A DNA stretch of 64,000 nucleotides from positions 1 to 64,000 of the IMG/VR virus record IMGVR_UViG_3300031963_000037, one strand, 5' to 3'. The notes beneath the pieces were generated by a model. The model was not told where the DNA came from. It was given only the letters and a program-made list of their open reading frames with translations, and did no database searches. The position numbers were made by a program, and so were the translations under genes. Positions 9,601-18,328 of this stretch are shown one piece after another. The DNA is from a virus. Position 1 is the first letter of the stretch, and the number at the start of each line of letters is the position of its first letter.

Positions 9601-10984
9601 ACCAGTCCCAACACCAAGTCCGTCAGTTCCTTGTGACGATGTGAATTTCATTTTCACTTCCATAGGTGTAACGCCAACTCCATCACCAACAGGATTGATA
9701 TGTCTTGGGAAAAGTGTCGACTTTGAGATTAATTATGTTCCTGATTCAACCCCAACCCCTTCAAACACACCAACGATAACACTGACAAGAACAGTTCCTG
9801 CGGATGGACAAGTTACCTTCAATATATTTGAAGAAACATTCAGTTGTGTTTCGGTTAAGGTATTGAATCAATGTGGAACTGAAAATTATTTCTACACTTC
9901 TGACCCACTTGTGTTTGAGGAAATTCCAATCCAAACTGAGATGGTATTCTCGGCGGTTATTAATGAAACAATTCTTTGCTTGAAGTATTTGAGGGATGAT
10001 TCAAACTTATCATCTAACACGAACGTAGACTCGATAATTGATATTTTTGGAAACGATTGTTCGAAATGTTCAACAGTCCCTTCACCATCACCTTCAACGA
10101 CGATAACATCAACACCTACATCAACACCAACGATGACAATTACGCCGACACAAACTTCGTCCTCGACTCCTACATTCACGCCAACTCCAACACAGACAAC
10201 AACTCCTGGTCTTACACCAACAGCAACACCAAGGCCAAGTTATTCATCAACGCCAACCCAAACTCAGACTCCATCACAAACACCGTCTTATAGTCCTACT
10301 TCAACGATGACCCCAACGCCAAGTGAAACCCCTTGTTTGGTATATGTTTATTCAAGTTGTATTCCAATTAGTCCAAATACAGTCAGAACATATATGATTC
10401 AAACACAACAATCACCAATACAGACTACAGTTGGAAGACAATTTAAAGATGCTGATGGAAATTGTTGGACCTATGAGGGTGAATTTGATTGTAATTATTT
10501 TGCACCTATCAAAATTGCAACCTCACAAAGATTCGATGGAGATTACTTTGCTTCAGCACCTGATAAAACCTATTTGAGTTGTGATACGTGTTTGAGTAGT
10601 GTTGATGAAGTTGAGGTTTATTTGAATGTAAGTTTGGAAAATAATGGAGACGGAACTTATAATATGAACTTCGTCTTATCTAGCACACCTGATGAAATTA
10701 ACCTAACCACCCTTCCGTTTGATATTGGTAATGAATTCGGACAATACATTCGTTACGGTGCACAATGTGGGTTTGTTGATGTCAGTGGAACTTGGTATCT
10801 CCTTTCAGGTAACTCACAAACAACAAAAGTTGTTGAATGTAACAAGTATGGCGGTTTCGTGTTGAATTCAGTTCAACTTACAAATCCACCATTCAATTAC
10901 AAACCTCTTGTAGGATGTTACACAATTGTTTTCCCATCAGTGACAGGAACTTTGTATAAAATTTTTATAAAACGAACAACATAA
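6683..10984 (+). CDS. Giant Thr-Pro stalk and Cys-rich bead protein, putative virion fibre or adhesin
   Basis: The 1433-residue protein alternates small Cys-rich globular segments with long T-P-T/E/Q/S-rich linkers (for example TPTETPTPTPTPTVTETP). At least seven bead segments are visible, each ending in a linker. One bead near residues 255-320 resembles the N-terminal bead of the gene at 12573, so the units are paralogous. The block TIGSSPTATETPTQTPSETP occurs twice near residues 560 and 635, showing internal duplication. No N-terminal signal peptide is clear, which fits a virion component rather than a secreted protein. Extended Thr/Pro stalks are common O-glycosylation sites. The C-terminal 220 residues have no linker and may be a receptor-binding or assembly domain. 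The exact function is unknown. Confidence 0.65.
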   Translation: MSNIFVYNQSPPTITISQIDFNGVTATCDVGCPCTPSSSTCAFTTTQVGEYTLTVYWSNGLLNGCIEVTDSTGRKQNFDAGAGGSATQSFPNVIYDGITEIGISIYDNFCGPLGANTFLVSYSVISGPSACSDFASTGGTGYYTSSVEGLWSGSTLYSDSGLTTFAPDGYYSNGIYSWEISGSNGILNNQELCSVGPVVSSTPTETPTETPTPTPTPTVTETPTETPTPTPTDPDPPAPAISQTQTQTPTPTPQTGCVQYSLYLGFSGPISEPYSYTDCDSVPQNATITNGNTDVFCALAGTVISGPSAILTVVGPCFVSPSQTPTPTLTETPTTTPTPTPTLTPPGDCECWEITNNDIVDISIRYYACNGNEECVQVDVTSSRYICISGGTQGLKLVSSGTTCAGGPEPLYTWTSLGGTCVVDGDCGVVPSPTPTQTQTPTPSTPCNCTYFDVTIAQPDLDDATGNTPSSLNNTIFVDYYNCYNILTTASFADAGTFDDSFCANYVQSTYYYKNNVAYFPVSSYATDTFVDCCGTPTPTPTTTETPTETPTETPTPTTTATIGSSPTATETPTQTPSETPTQTPSETPTQTPTITETPTQTPTETITQTPSETPTQTPSETPTQTPTSTIGSSPTATETPTQTPSETPTQTPSQTLSPTPDVTPTQTQTETPTQTPSVTPDPTQTPSNTPTNTQTPTQNLIGFRDCVSGTLFRFEDLPVAVVVDDVYLITGSTEYEGCATVVDSGSGPIYDGTSVTFTNVTGCGSTLCPRVASVAALLIDCSTEEIFYANVDEDTAYQGAVYEYNNRCYRFEEFSGPGGPDLGAPDWGSCRACLLNTPTPTPYSTPTNTPTVSSTPAACDSGEFCFTTTLPSLLNYNGLYVSGATYNGRISYSGGSVSLGYIYYFTSVTESYWCLSTSLGGTCLLKGSSPCYSACPDISFGSFEPGVCPTPTPTPINCDTFDFNAYFDCDWEPVPTPSPSVPCDDVNFIFTSIGVTPTPSPTGLICLGKSVDFEINYVPDSTPTPSNTPTITLTRTVPADGQVTFNIFEETFSCVSVKVLNQCGTENYFYTSDPLVFEEIPIQTEMVFSAVINETILCLKYLRDDSNLSSNTNVDSIIDIFGNDCSKCSTVPSPSPSTTITSTPTSTPTMTITPTQTSSSTPTFTPTPTQTTTPGLTPTATPRPSYSSTPTQTQTPSQTPSYSPTSTMTPTPSETPCLVYVYSSCIPISPNTVRTYMIQTQQSPIQTTVGRQFKDADGNCWTYEGEFDCNYFAPIKIATSQRFDGDYFASAPDKTYLSCDTCLSSVDEVEVYLNVSLENNGDGTYNMNFVLSSTPDEINLTTLPFDIGNEFGQYIRYGAQCGFVDVSGTWYLLSGNSQTTKVVECNKYGGFVLNSVQLTNPPFNYKPLVGCYTIVFPSVTGTLYKIFIKRTT
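8293..8790 (+). repeat. Thr-Pro coding repeats with internal duplication
   Basis: Tandem variants of ACACCTACTCAAACACCTTCTGAA encode TPTQTPSE units. Two copies of the SSPTATETPTQTPSETPTQT segment lie about 200 bp apart, evidence of segmental duplication inside the stalk. Confidence 0.75.
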
Positions 10985-10985
10985 G

Positions 10986-11204
10986 ATGGCAGTTCAAGTT
11001 ACAATAAATGGTATAACAGGACAATCACCATTTGACATTTATATCTGTCAACCAAACGGTAGTGGTTGCTTTTATATTAATACTATAACAACTCTTCCAT
11101 ATGATTTTGATATACCACAACCATATGATACTGGACTGGCTTACATGTTGAAAGTAATTGATTCGCAGAATTGCATAATCTCAGGAGTAACTTATGTAGC
11201 ATGA
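10986..11204 (+). CDS. Single-domain paralogue of the next gene's N-terminus
   Basis: The 72-residue protein starts one base after the preceding stop. Its pattern (VTINGITGQSPFDIYICQ, then C-x-Y-I and PYDFDIPQPYDTG) matches residues 1-70 of the following gene (VTIQSVTANTPVDIYYC, PFSFYVPSPYSES). Both contain Cys near 20 and 28 and a late Cys. It looks like a duplicated small beta domain without the Thr-Pro stalk, perhaps a tip or connector subunit of the appendage. The function is unknown. Its TGA overlaps the next ATG as ATGA. Confidence 0.65.
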   Translation: MAVQVTINGITGQSPFDIYICQPNGSGCFYINTITTLPYDFDIPQPYDTGLAYMLKVIDSQNCIISGVTYVA

Positions 11205-12541
11205 GTCAATTTGTAACTATCCAATCTGTAACTGCAAATACACCAGTTGACATATATTATTGTAACTCGGGTGGTGGCGACTGTCAATTTGTTGCGTCGG
11301 TTGCAACATTTCCATTCTCATTCTATGTCCCATCACCATATAGTGAATCAACAATTGTTATTAAAATTGAAGATACCCAAGGTTGTATTGATGAGATTCC
11401 TATAGATATAACTCCCACACCAACACCAAATGTCACTAAAACCCCAACCATGACACCAACCCCGTCGTATTCACCTACCTTGTCACCAACCCAAACGCCA
11501 TCCATGACACCAACAAATTCACCCACTACCTCGAATACAGCAACTATATCATCAACACCAACCGCAACACCTCTTGTTGTTTTTCACCCGACAGCTGATA
11601 GTTGTTCATCACCACTCAATCTAACAGGTTATTATACATACATTTCAGAGGCAAATTTAGTCCCTGTTGTAGGTGCCACAATTTACCAAACACTTCTAAA
11701 CGGGGTATTATATAACCCTTTGAATGGGGGTGGGAACACATATATCATTTCTTTCGGAGGAACATTATATCAAGTGGTAATTGATTCCCAAGGTAAAATA
11801 GTATCTTTTTCACTTTGTGTTCCATCGACACCAACACAAACTCAAACTCCATCCCAAACCCAAACTCCTACCCAATCTGAAACACCTCCTCAAACTCCTA
11901 CCCAAACAGAAACCCCTTCACAAACGCCAACGGTTACACCTTCATTTGTTGAGTTTCTTTTATCATATGGGGCAACTATATGTGGGTCAGAAATAAATTG
12001 GACATCAAAAACAAAAGAAGAAGTGAAATGTGATTTTATAGAAGCTTTCGACCCATTAGTTGAGGTAGATGGAAACGCAGGGTATTATTACAATTCTTCA
12101 ACTACTTTAGGACCTGGCAGTCAATTATATTATAATCTTTTTGGAATATTTTTTGTAAACACAACTCTTACAGGAAAATATGTATACGGACCATCTACGT
12201 ATCCAGCAAATCCTGATATATCGTCACCACCACTTTATGTTATGGAAATCTTAAATGGTGTTGTAGTGGCAATAACTAATTTCGATGATATAAGCTCTTG
12301 TGGAACTTATGTTTGTCCATGTTTGTGTTATTACTTTGAAAATCAAGATGTTGTGGGTTCAACAATACAATATACTTTATGTGATGGTTCAGTAGTTGGT
12401 GAACCACTTTCTGCAGGTTCAAAAGTCGAAAGGTGCATCCGAGCTGGGTCGGGTGATTTTTCAGGTGGGGTTACATCAATTCAACCTTGTAGTAGTGTAA
12501 CTATTTGCACTGATAGCGTAGATTGTGGTGGATGTTCATAA
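11201..12541 (+). CDS. Thr-Pro stalk appendage protein
   Basis: A 446-residue protein if started at the ATG at 11201, which overlaps the previous stop by ATGA; a longer in-frame start at 11171 lies inside the previous gene and is disfavoured. Residues 1-70 are the small beta domain shared with the preceding gene. Two Thr-Pro linkers (about 77-125 and 208-245) separate this domain, a middle domain and a C-terminal Cys-rich domain (CGTYVCPCLCYYF and DSVDCGGCS). It is probably a virion surface protein made with the two neighbouring stalk proteins. No enzymatic motif is visible. Confidence 0.65.
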   Translation: MSQFVTIQSVTANTPVDIYYCNSGGGDCQFVASVATFPFSFYVPSPYSESTIVIKIEDTQGCIDEIPIDITPTPTPNVTKTPTMTPTPSYSPTLSPTQTPSMTPTNSPTTSNTATISSTPTATPLVVFHPTADSCSSPLNLTGYYTYISEANLVPVVGATIYQTLLNGVLYNPLNGGGNTYIISFGGTLYQVVIDSQGKIVSFSLCVPSTPTQTQTPSQTQTPTQSETPPQTPTQTETPSQTPTVTPSFVEFLLSYGATICGSEINWTSKTKEEVKCDFIEAFDPLVEVDGNAGYYYNSSTTLGPGSQLYYNLFGIFFVNTTLTGKYVYGPSTYPANPDISSPPLYVMEILNGVVVAITNFDDISSCGTYVCPCLCYYFENQDVVGSTIQYTLCDGSVVGEPLSAGSKVERCIRAGSGDFSGGVTSIQPCSSVTICTDSVDCGGCS

Positions 12542-12572
12542 ATAAAAAAATGGAAAAGATAATTATAAATTA

Positions 12573-15422
12573 ATGGCTTGTATTAACTATCAAATAACAA
12601 ATGGGTCCGCAATTTTACCTGCAACTCCTATAGGGTTTGACTGTGAATTGAATCCTATTCCTACAATTCCACCGAGCGGCACAATAACTGTTTGTTCCTA
12701 TACTGTGCCAGGTCAAGCTCCAGGTGAGTTCATAATACTCACAGTTCTCGGTGCTTGTCCCACGCCCCCTATTCCTTCTTCGAGCCAAACCCCTACACAA
12801 ACACCGACTCAAACCCCCCCGCCAACCCAATCTCAAACCCCACCACCAACACCAACACAAACTATTACGCAAACTAAAACTCCAACCCAAACACCGACCC
12901 CTACCAAAACTCCCACTAATACCCCTACACCAACGCAGACCCCATCATCCACCCCAATAGTGTGTGGAAGTGCTTATACAACTGGAATATTTTGGTATAC
13001 AGATTGTTGTGGTAATTTCCAAAAAGGTGAAAGTTTTGAAGTCCTTGTTTCGTTAGATTATACTCAAGTTTATAGTGGTGTAGTTTTATTGAACGAGCCT
13101 GCAACCACAGCGTGCCTGACCCCAACACCAACACAAACAGCCTCACCAACAACTACTCTCACAACTACACCGACCCCTACTCAAACGCCAAGTCTGACAC
13201 CAAATGTAACACCAAGTCAAACACCAACACCTAACCCAACACCAGTTTATCGTCCGAAAAACAATTGTGAACCGTTTACCCTTTTCGATTTGGGTGTGAA
13301 TTGTAATCTTCTCAAAATGCCTTCAAACTCAGAATCATATGATGGGATTCTCACTTTGAACATCACAGGAGGAACAAGTCCGTATTCAATTTATTGGGCA
13401 AATGGTCAAAGAACAAGAACTTTAACTAACATAGGACCTGGTTATTATCCTGTTACCGTTGTTGATTATTACGGTGACTATACTGCAAACACAGTTTGCT
13501 CCATACTTTTACCGACAGCAAGTCCAACTCCATCCCCAACTGTAACGCCATCCACAACACCTCCACCAGTTTACGCCAACATTTGTTTCTTGGCATACAA
13601 CAATTCTAACGTTGTAGGACCAACAACGTTCAGTCAAAATGGAACGTCTAATGGTAAACCAAGATGGACAAGTAGTAATTCACAGAACATTGTGTGGAAA
13701 GGAACAAGATGGGAACTTGTTGGTTCAGATTTGATAACACCAATAAACCCTGTGGGGGGAGGTATTTTTGCGTCCTCAACCACTTCATTACCACCTTTAG
13801 GTGGTTGGAGTTTACTTGGTGGAACACAAACTTATACTATAAATGTAACTTTAGGTTCTTGTCCTACAATAATACCACTTCAAGTGACAACAACAAAACA
13901 AGATGCGTCTTGCAACAACCAAACGAACTGTGATGGTTCAATAACGGTTAGTGCGAGATTTGGATTAGCACCATATCAATATTCGATTAATAACGGGGTA
14001 TCATATCAAACCTCAAATATTTTTACAAATCTTTGCCCGAACACATACAATATTAGAGTTATAGATGCCGCGAATAATATAGTTAATCAATCGGTTCAAA
14101 TAAGTTCAGTGGGAAGTCCACAAACATATCAAATTAATATTATAACACAACCACAATTAAACACTGAGGTATCTTCAAATAATATTTCAACGAAAACAAC
14201 ATATTTTTATGTTACTTCGGTTCCGCCTATACCTAATGGAGTTGTGGTTAATTTCAATTTGACAACATCATCTATCAAGACATTCAATGGACCAGGAACA
14301 GGAACTTGTGTAGACAACTTTACTATTCTACAAAATGGTTCAACAAAGACACCTTTCTCCACAGACATAGATACTGTTATTGGAAGTAGACCAAACTGTA
14401 ATCCCGAGACACAAAGAATTGATACTGAGACTGACCAATATTCGTTGGAACTCTCAAATTTTAGCACTGTTTCAGGTTCTACTACTTCGATATTAACAAT
14501 AACCGATGGTCAAGTTGGAGCTCAGTCCAACTGCACAACTAATCTACAACAGACAATTTCTTTTCAAGTTTCTGATGTAGTCATCAAAGGATGCACTTGT
14601 TGTTCAGCGGTAGGTGATACAGAAAAAACACAGGTGAATAACAACTCAATCACCTATCAAGGTCAGGTTGATACACCTGAATGTGTAACATGTCAAGGTG
14701 TTATTCAAAGTGGTAACATTTATCTCAACATGAATCAATTAGTTGGAGGATTAATTTGTTCAGGACCAAATAAGGTGGGTTGTTTCCAAAATTTCAGATA
14801 TAGCCCTACTGGTGGTGTTCTTACAATTGATTCAGGACTATCCACATATCCGTGTGGTATATCCCCAAATAATAATGTTCAATACATGCAGGCAAACTTC
14901 CAAACACCAACAAGCGACAATTATTATGTTGAGGTTAAAGCAATGCTGAATGACGTTGAAGTTGGCTCGGGTATTTTCAACGGATTCTGTTCTGCGGGAA
15001 TAAATGAAAGTGTTAGTGTTGTTATGTATAACCCGATTAATCTTGTTGCAGGTGATGTGTTCAAGATGGTTTATAATAGTGATGGTGGAAGTATTGTTTG
15101 TAATCCTGTGACAAGTTTGATTGTGACACCAACTACTAATTTGGGTGAACCCGCAGTGGACATAGTAATTACTACGCAAAACATTGTGACAATTGATACT
15201 AGTTTTTCGATTCAGATTGAGACGAGTAACTATGGGGTATTTTATAAAACCGTAACAATAACAAGTGGAAATTCTTCGGGTAATATGATAGACAACGTTT
15301 CAGGAAGTCCAGGACCTGACCCAACAATAGTTGCTTATTGTATTGACAGCGTAGATAATTCTCTTATCTCTTGTTCATCAAAACAATGTTCAAACGCGAG
15401 CTGTAAATGTGCACAGGATTAA
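12573..15422 (+). CDS. Large stalk protein with SprB-like repeats
   Basis: The 949-residue protein starts with a Cys-rich bead (1-70), then Thr-Pro linkers and another bead (VCGSAYTTGIFWYTDCCG). At about 257-305 it has LNITGGTSPYSIYWANG and LTNIGPGYYPVTVVDYYGD, a clear match in form to the SprB repeat known from Bacteroidota adhesins. A second, more divergent copy starts near 443 (CDGSITVSARFGLAPYQYS, NLCPNTYNIRVID). The C-terminal half has many cysteines (CTCCS, CSNASCKCAQD end). It is likely a virion fibre or decoration protein; the SprB-like units point to gene exchange with a gliding Bacteroidota host. It is preceded by an AT-rich TATAAATTA box. Confidence 0.7.
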   Translation: MACINYQITNGSAILPATPIGFDCELNPIPTIPPSGTITVCSYTVPGQAPGEFIILTVLGACPTPPIPSSSQTPTQTPTQTPPPTQSQTPPPTPTQTITQTKTPTQTPTPTKTPTNTPTPTQTPSSTPIVCGSAYTTGIFWYTDCCGNFQKGESFEVLVSLDYTQVYSGVVLLNEPATTACLTPTPTQTASPTTTLTTTPTPTQTPSLTPNVTPSQTPTPNPTPVYRPKNNCEPFTLFDLGVNCNLLKMPSNSESYDGILTLNITGGTSPYSIYWANGQRTRTLTNIGPGYYPVTVVDYYGDYTANTVCSILLPTASPTPSPTVTPSTTPPPVYANICFLAYNNSNVVGPTTFSQNGTSNGKPRWTSSNSQNIVWKGTRWELVGSDLITPINPVGGGIFASSTTSLPPLGGWSLLGGTQTYTINVTLGSCPTIIPLQVTTTKQDASCNNQTNCDGSITVSARFGLAPYQYSINNGVSYQTSNIFTNLCPNTYNIRVIDAANNIVNQSVQISSVGSPQTYQINIITQPQLNTEVSSNNISTKTTYFYVTSVPPIPNGVVVNFNLTTSSIKTFNGPGTGTCVDNFTILQNGSTKTPFSTDIDTVIGSRPNCNPETQRIDTETDQYSLELSNFSTVSGSTTSILTITDGQVGAQSNCTTNLQQTISFQVSDVVIKGCTCCSAVGDTEKTQVNNNSITYQGQVDTPECVTCQGVIQSGNIYLNMNQLVGGLICSGPNKVGCFQNFRYSPTGGVLTIDSGLSTYPCGISPNNNVQYMQANFQTPTSDNYYVEVKAMLNDVEVGSGIFNGFCSAGINESVSVVMYNPINLVAGDVFKMVYNSDGGSIVCNPVTSLIVTPTTNLGEPAVDIVITTQNIVTIDTSFSIQIETSNYGVFYKTVTITSGNSSGNMIDNVSGSPGPDPTIVAYCIDSVDNSLISCSSKQCSNASCKCAQD

Positions 15423-15440
15423 TAAAAAAAGGATGACAAA

Positions 15441-15448
15441 TATTTATT
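15441..15448 (+). promoter_or_regulatory. TATTTATT motif, candidate late promoter
   Basis: The motif lies 4 nt before the ATG at 15453 and shares its core with the motifs before other structural genes. If used as a -10 box the message would be nearly leaderless. Confidence 0.35.
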
Positions 15449-15452
15449 CGTA

Positions 15453-17696
15453 ATGGCTTATATAATTAAAAATACTTCGGGTCTAATTAACACAAGATTA
15501 ACTGACGTTGGTCGTAGAAAGATATCACAAGGGAATTTCAACATTTCTTATTTCCAAATAGGGGATAGTGAAGTTAATTATCAGGCCGTTCCTAACTATA
15601 ATCAAACTAATAATAACATTTTGATGCCTGATTTCAATGCTCAAAATGACACAGGTTCCCCTCAGTCCAACAAAGAAAATGTGAAATATCCTTACTATGT
15701 TCAGGGTGGTATCGGTAACACATACGGAATACCTTACATGGATTCTACATTTCAAGAAGTTTATAATTCTGCTGGTGAAAAAGGATTTTTCATGACGGGA
15801 GGAACTCAAGGTAGTTGGACGGCACAAACTTCATCTGCATATACAATAACTTCTAACTATTGGGTTGCACAAGATACGCTCACAGGTCAAACAACGATAG
15901 ACATCGAATTAGATACAAACCCACTTACACTCGAGCCATCATCAGGAACACCCTCAATAGGTGATTTTGTTACATTAATACTCGGAGTAGGACTTACAGG
16001 TTTTGTAGGTAACTATCCTGTTTTCACATATAAAATTCAAAACATAAGCCCTTCAACAGGAACCTCTGGAACAACTCCATGGACACTTACCTTAGATAGA
16101 AGTGTTCCAGATTTAAGTTCTTTTTCATTATCAGGAGAATATGCAAGAGTTCTGATATATCCTTCAGGTATGACTGTTCTTTATGATTTCATAACACCAG
16201 CACCTTATTGGCAGACTGACACTATTAATTTTGAATCACCATGTGATGTTTCAAACCGTGAAAATACTTTAATTTGGAACATGAATATTCCTTGGTCAGA
16301 AAGTCCTGCTGGTCTTTTCAGTAACGCTTATGAAGATTATACAAAATACGGTTCAGTAACTTACATCGGGACTAAAGAATATTTGGGATATCAAGAGCCT
16401 TCAGGTCAAACCGATACAAGTCAAGTTTTTTATTACAATTCGTTTGATGAGAAAGTAGTTGTTAGACCCCAAGACCAAAAAGCAATTGCAATCATACACT
16501 ACACTAATCAAGATATTGACCATGTTTATGGCGAGAAGTTTTCAACTATTCCTTATGACCCACAGAACCCTTCGAATCAAACAGGTTTAGCGAGACACCT
16601 TAAGGTTACAATACCTACTTTGATGTGGCATAAGTCGACAGGAAACACAATTGGTCAAACATTCTTTATCGACCCACCAGGTTATGATTTATGTAAACCA
16701 TACTATATCAAATCAACCAAAAACATTGATATGAACGACCCTGGTATTCGTTATTATCATCTTTGGGATACAAATCCTGATAGTAATGGTAATTTGAATA
16801 GAATTGGCAAGGTTTTCCCTGATTCACAGACCATTGTAATTGACGATGAGGAGGTAATAGCGGCTATGTCTTATAAGGCTAATAGAAACTGGACTCTATC
16901 AGCACCTAAACTTTCTTATTTGGCACCTAATACTTGTTTCACGAACAACTCAACCGCCACAGGTTTACTTACTGCTGATACACAAACACTTTGGGTAACC
17001 TATAGATTCAACAATACAGGATTTACTGATTCATTACACTGTAATTATTATTCGAAAATTGTTGGACCTTCAACAGGTTGCACAGACACAAGTCAAAATG
17101 TTGCTGTCAGATTCGGACCAGAGTTTCAATTTTTGAATCAACCTTCACCTTCTTCTACGGCTATTAATCTGACAGGATATTGTGCAAACTCATTGATGAT
17201 TCTTTGTCAAATGGTTTCAGGTGACACTAGACCAAGTCCAACTGATTGGAAATACATTGATGTTACAGACCAAATATCTGGTTCATCGGTTAATGGATAT
17301 ATTACAATGTCAGGATTGACAGGCACAACATTCCAAATAGATTTGGCAACGTATCAAAGTGCAGTTACAAACAGTGATATATATAACCTCGCCTCTTACA
17401 TAGACATTCCAACAAACAATCAAACAGATTATTTGAATTTTGGTGATGAGTATTACTTCTATGGTAATTTCACAACAGATATTTCGGCAACAATATATGA
17501 GATGAGATACTTGATAAATTTGGGAAGAAATCAATTCACTAACACTTCTAACCCAACATGGACAAGTGGAACTACTTCATATGTTACCGAAATTGGTCTT
17601 TACGATTCCAATAAAGACCTTATTGTTATATCTAAGCTACAGTCTCCCGAATTGAGACAAGGTATTCAACAATACGTAGTGAAATTAGATTTTTAA
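15453..17696 (+). CDS. Virion structural protein, baseplate or tail candidate
   Basis: The 747-residue protein starts MAYIIKNTSGLINTRLTDVG followed by RRKISQGNFNISYFQIGDSE. To my recollection this N-terminal pattern recurs in structural proteins of large uncultured phages. The rest is rich in Thr, Ser, Asn, Tyr and Gly with beta-type alternation, has no signal peptide or membrane segment, and shows no catalytic motif. Position after the stalk genes and two bases before the RuvC-like gene suggests it ends the structural block. Baseplate or tail-associated function is an inference. Confidence 0.6.
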   Translation: MAYIIKNTSGLINTRLTDVGRRKISQGNFNISYFQIGDSEVNYQAVPNYNQTNNNILMPDFNAQNDTGSPQSNKENVKYPYYVQGGIGNTYGIPYMDSTFQEVYNSAGEKGFFMTGGTQGSWTAQTSSAYTITSNYWVAQDTLTGQTTIDIELDTNPLTLEPSSGTPSIGDFVTLILGVGLTGFVGNYPVFTYKIQNISPSTGTSGTTPWTLTLDRSVPDLSSFSLSGEYARVLIYPSGMTVLYDFITPAPYWQTDTINFESPCDVSNRENTLIWNMNIPWSESPAGLFSNAYEDYTKYGSVTYIGTKEYLGYQEPSGQTDTSQVFYYNSFDEKVVVRPQDQKAIAIIHYTNQDIDHVYGEKFSTIPYDPQNPSNQTGLARHLKVTIPTLMWHKSTGNTIGQTFFIDPPGYDLCKPYYIKSTKNIDMNDPGIRYYHLWDTNPDSNGNLNRIGKVFPDSQTIVIDDEEVIAAMSYKANRNWTLSAPKLSYLAPNTCFTNNSTATGLLTADTQTLWVTYRFNNTGFTDSLHCNYYSKIVGPSTGCTDTSQNVAVRFGPEFQFLNQPSPSSTAINLTGYCANSLMILCQMVSGDTRPSPTDWKYIDVTDQISGSSVNGYITMSGLTGTTFQIDLATYQSAVTNSDIYNLASYIDIPTNNQTDYLNFGDEYYFYGNFTTDISATIYEMRYLINLGRNQFTNTSNPTWTSGTTSYVTEIGLYDSNKDLIVISKLQSPELRQGIQQYVVKLDF

Positions 17697-17697
17697 T

Positions 17698-18300
17698 ATG
17701 GCTAAAAATATTGTTAAAGACTCCCCTAAGATTTTAGGATTGGATGTGTCCACCAAAACTATTGGATGGGCTTTGTTTGATATTGAATCAAAAAATTTAT
17801 TAGAACTTACACATATTTCACCGGTCCCAAAACCAAAAAGTGAAAATAAAATCGAGGAACTCATTCTCAAATCGGGCATTTTTAGGAACAAACTTTCTGA
17901 ATATGTAGGATTAGGAATCCAAAATGTCATTATCGAGGAACCACTACTTAATTCAAACAACGTGTATACGGTTGGAACTCTTATGAGGTTCAACACTTTG
18001 ATTTGTAAAGAAGTGTATGATATCTTAGGAGTAGTTCCTGAATTTATGTCTACTTACAACTCAAGAAAATTTGCATTCCCACACTTAGTTCAGAAAAATG
18101 ATAAAGGTAAATTTGTATTGTTCGGGGGTTTTCCTAAAGACATAGATAAAAAAGTTATCATATGGGAGTTGATTGCGAAAAGAGAACCACAAATTACTTG
18201 GTTATACACAAAAAACAACACCCTTAAAAAAGAAAACTTCGACCAAACAGACGCTTACTGTGCAGCACTAGGTTACATGAAGATGAAAGAAATTTGGTGA
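17698..18300 (+). CDS. RuvC-like Holliday junction resolvase (RNase H fold)
   Basis: The 200-residue protein has the expected order of acidic motifs: ILGLDVSTKTIGWALFD (first Asp, near 15), NVIIEEPLL (Glu, near 81) and FDQTDAYCAALGYMKM (last Asp, near 186). This matches RuvC-type resolvases, which cut four-way DNA junctions before packaging or during recombination. The start is one base after the previous stop. It is followed by primase, nuclease and SbcCD genes, so a recombination role fits. Phages also use related enzymes as debranching nucleases, and I cannot separate these by sequence. Confidence 0.75.
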   Translation: MAKNIVKDSPKILGLDVSTKTIGWALFDIESKNLLELTHISPVPKPKSENKIEELILKSGIFRNKLSEYVGLGIQNVIIEEPLLNSNNVYTVGTLMRFNTLICKEVYDILGVVPEFMSTYNSRKFAFPHLVQKNDKGKFVLFGGFPKDIDKKVIIWELIAKREPQITWLYTKNNTLKKENFDQTDAYCAALGYMKMKEIW

Positions 18301-18324
18301 TTTAAAGAACAAAGCATATCTTTG
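18293..18324 (+). promoter_or_regulatory. Bacteroidota-type promoter (TTTG, 20 nt, TATCTTTG)
   Basis: TTTG at 18293-18296 and TATCTTTG at 18317-18324 match the Bacteroidota -33/-7 consensus with 20 nt between them. The -7 box ends 4 nt before the ATG at 18329, so the transcript may have almost no leader. Confidence 0.65.
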
Positions 18325-18328
18325 TGGT

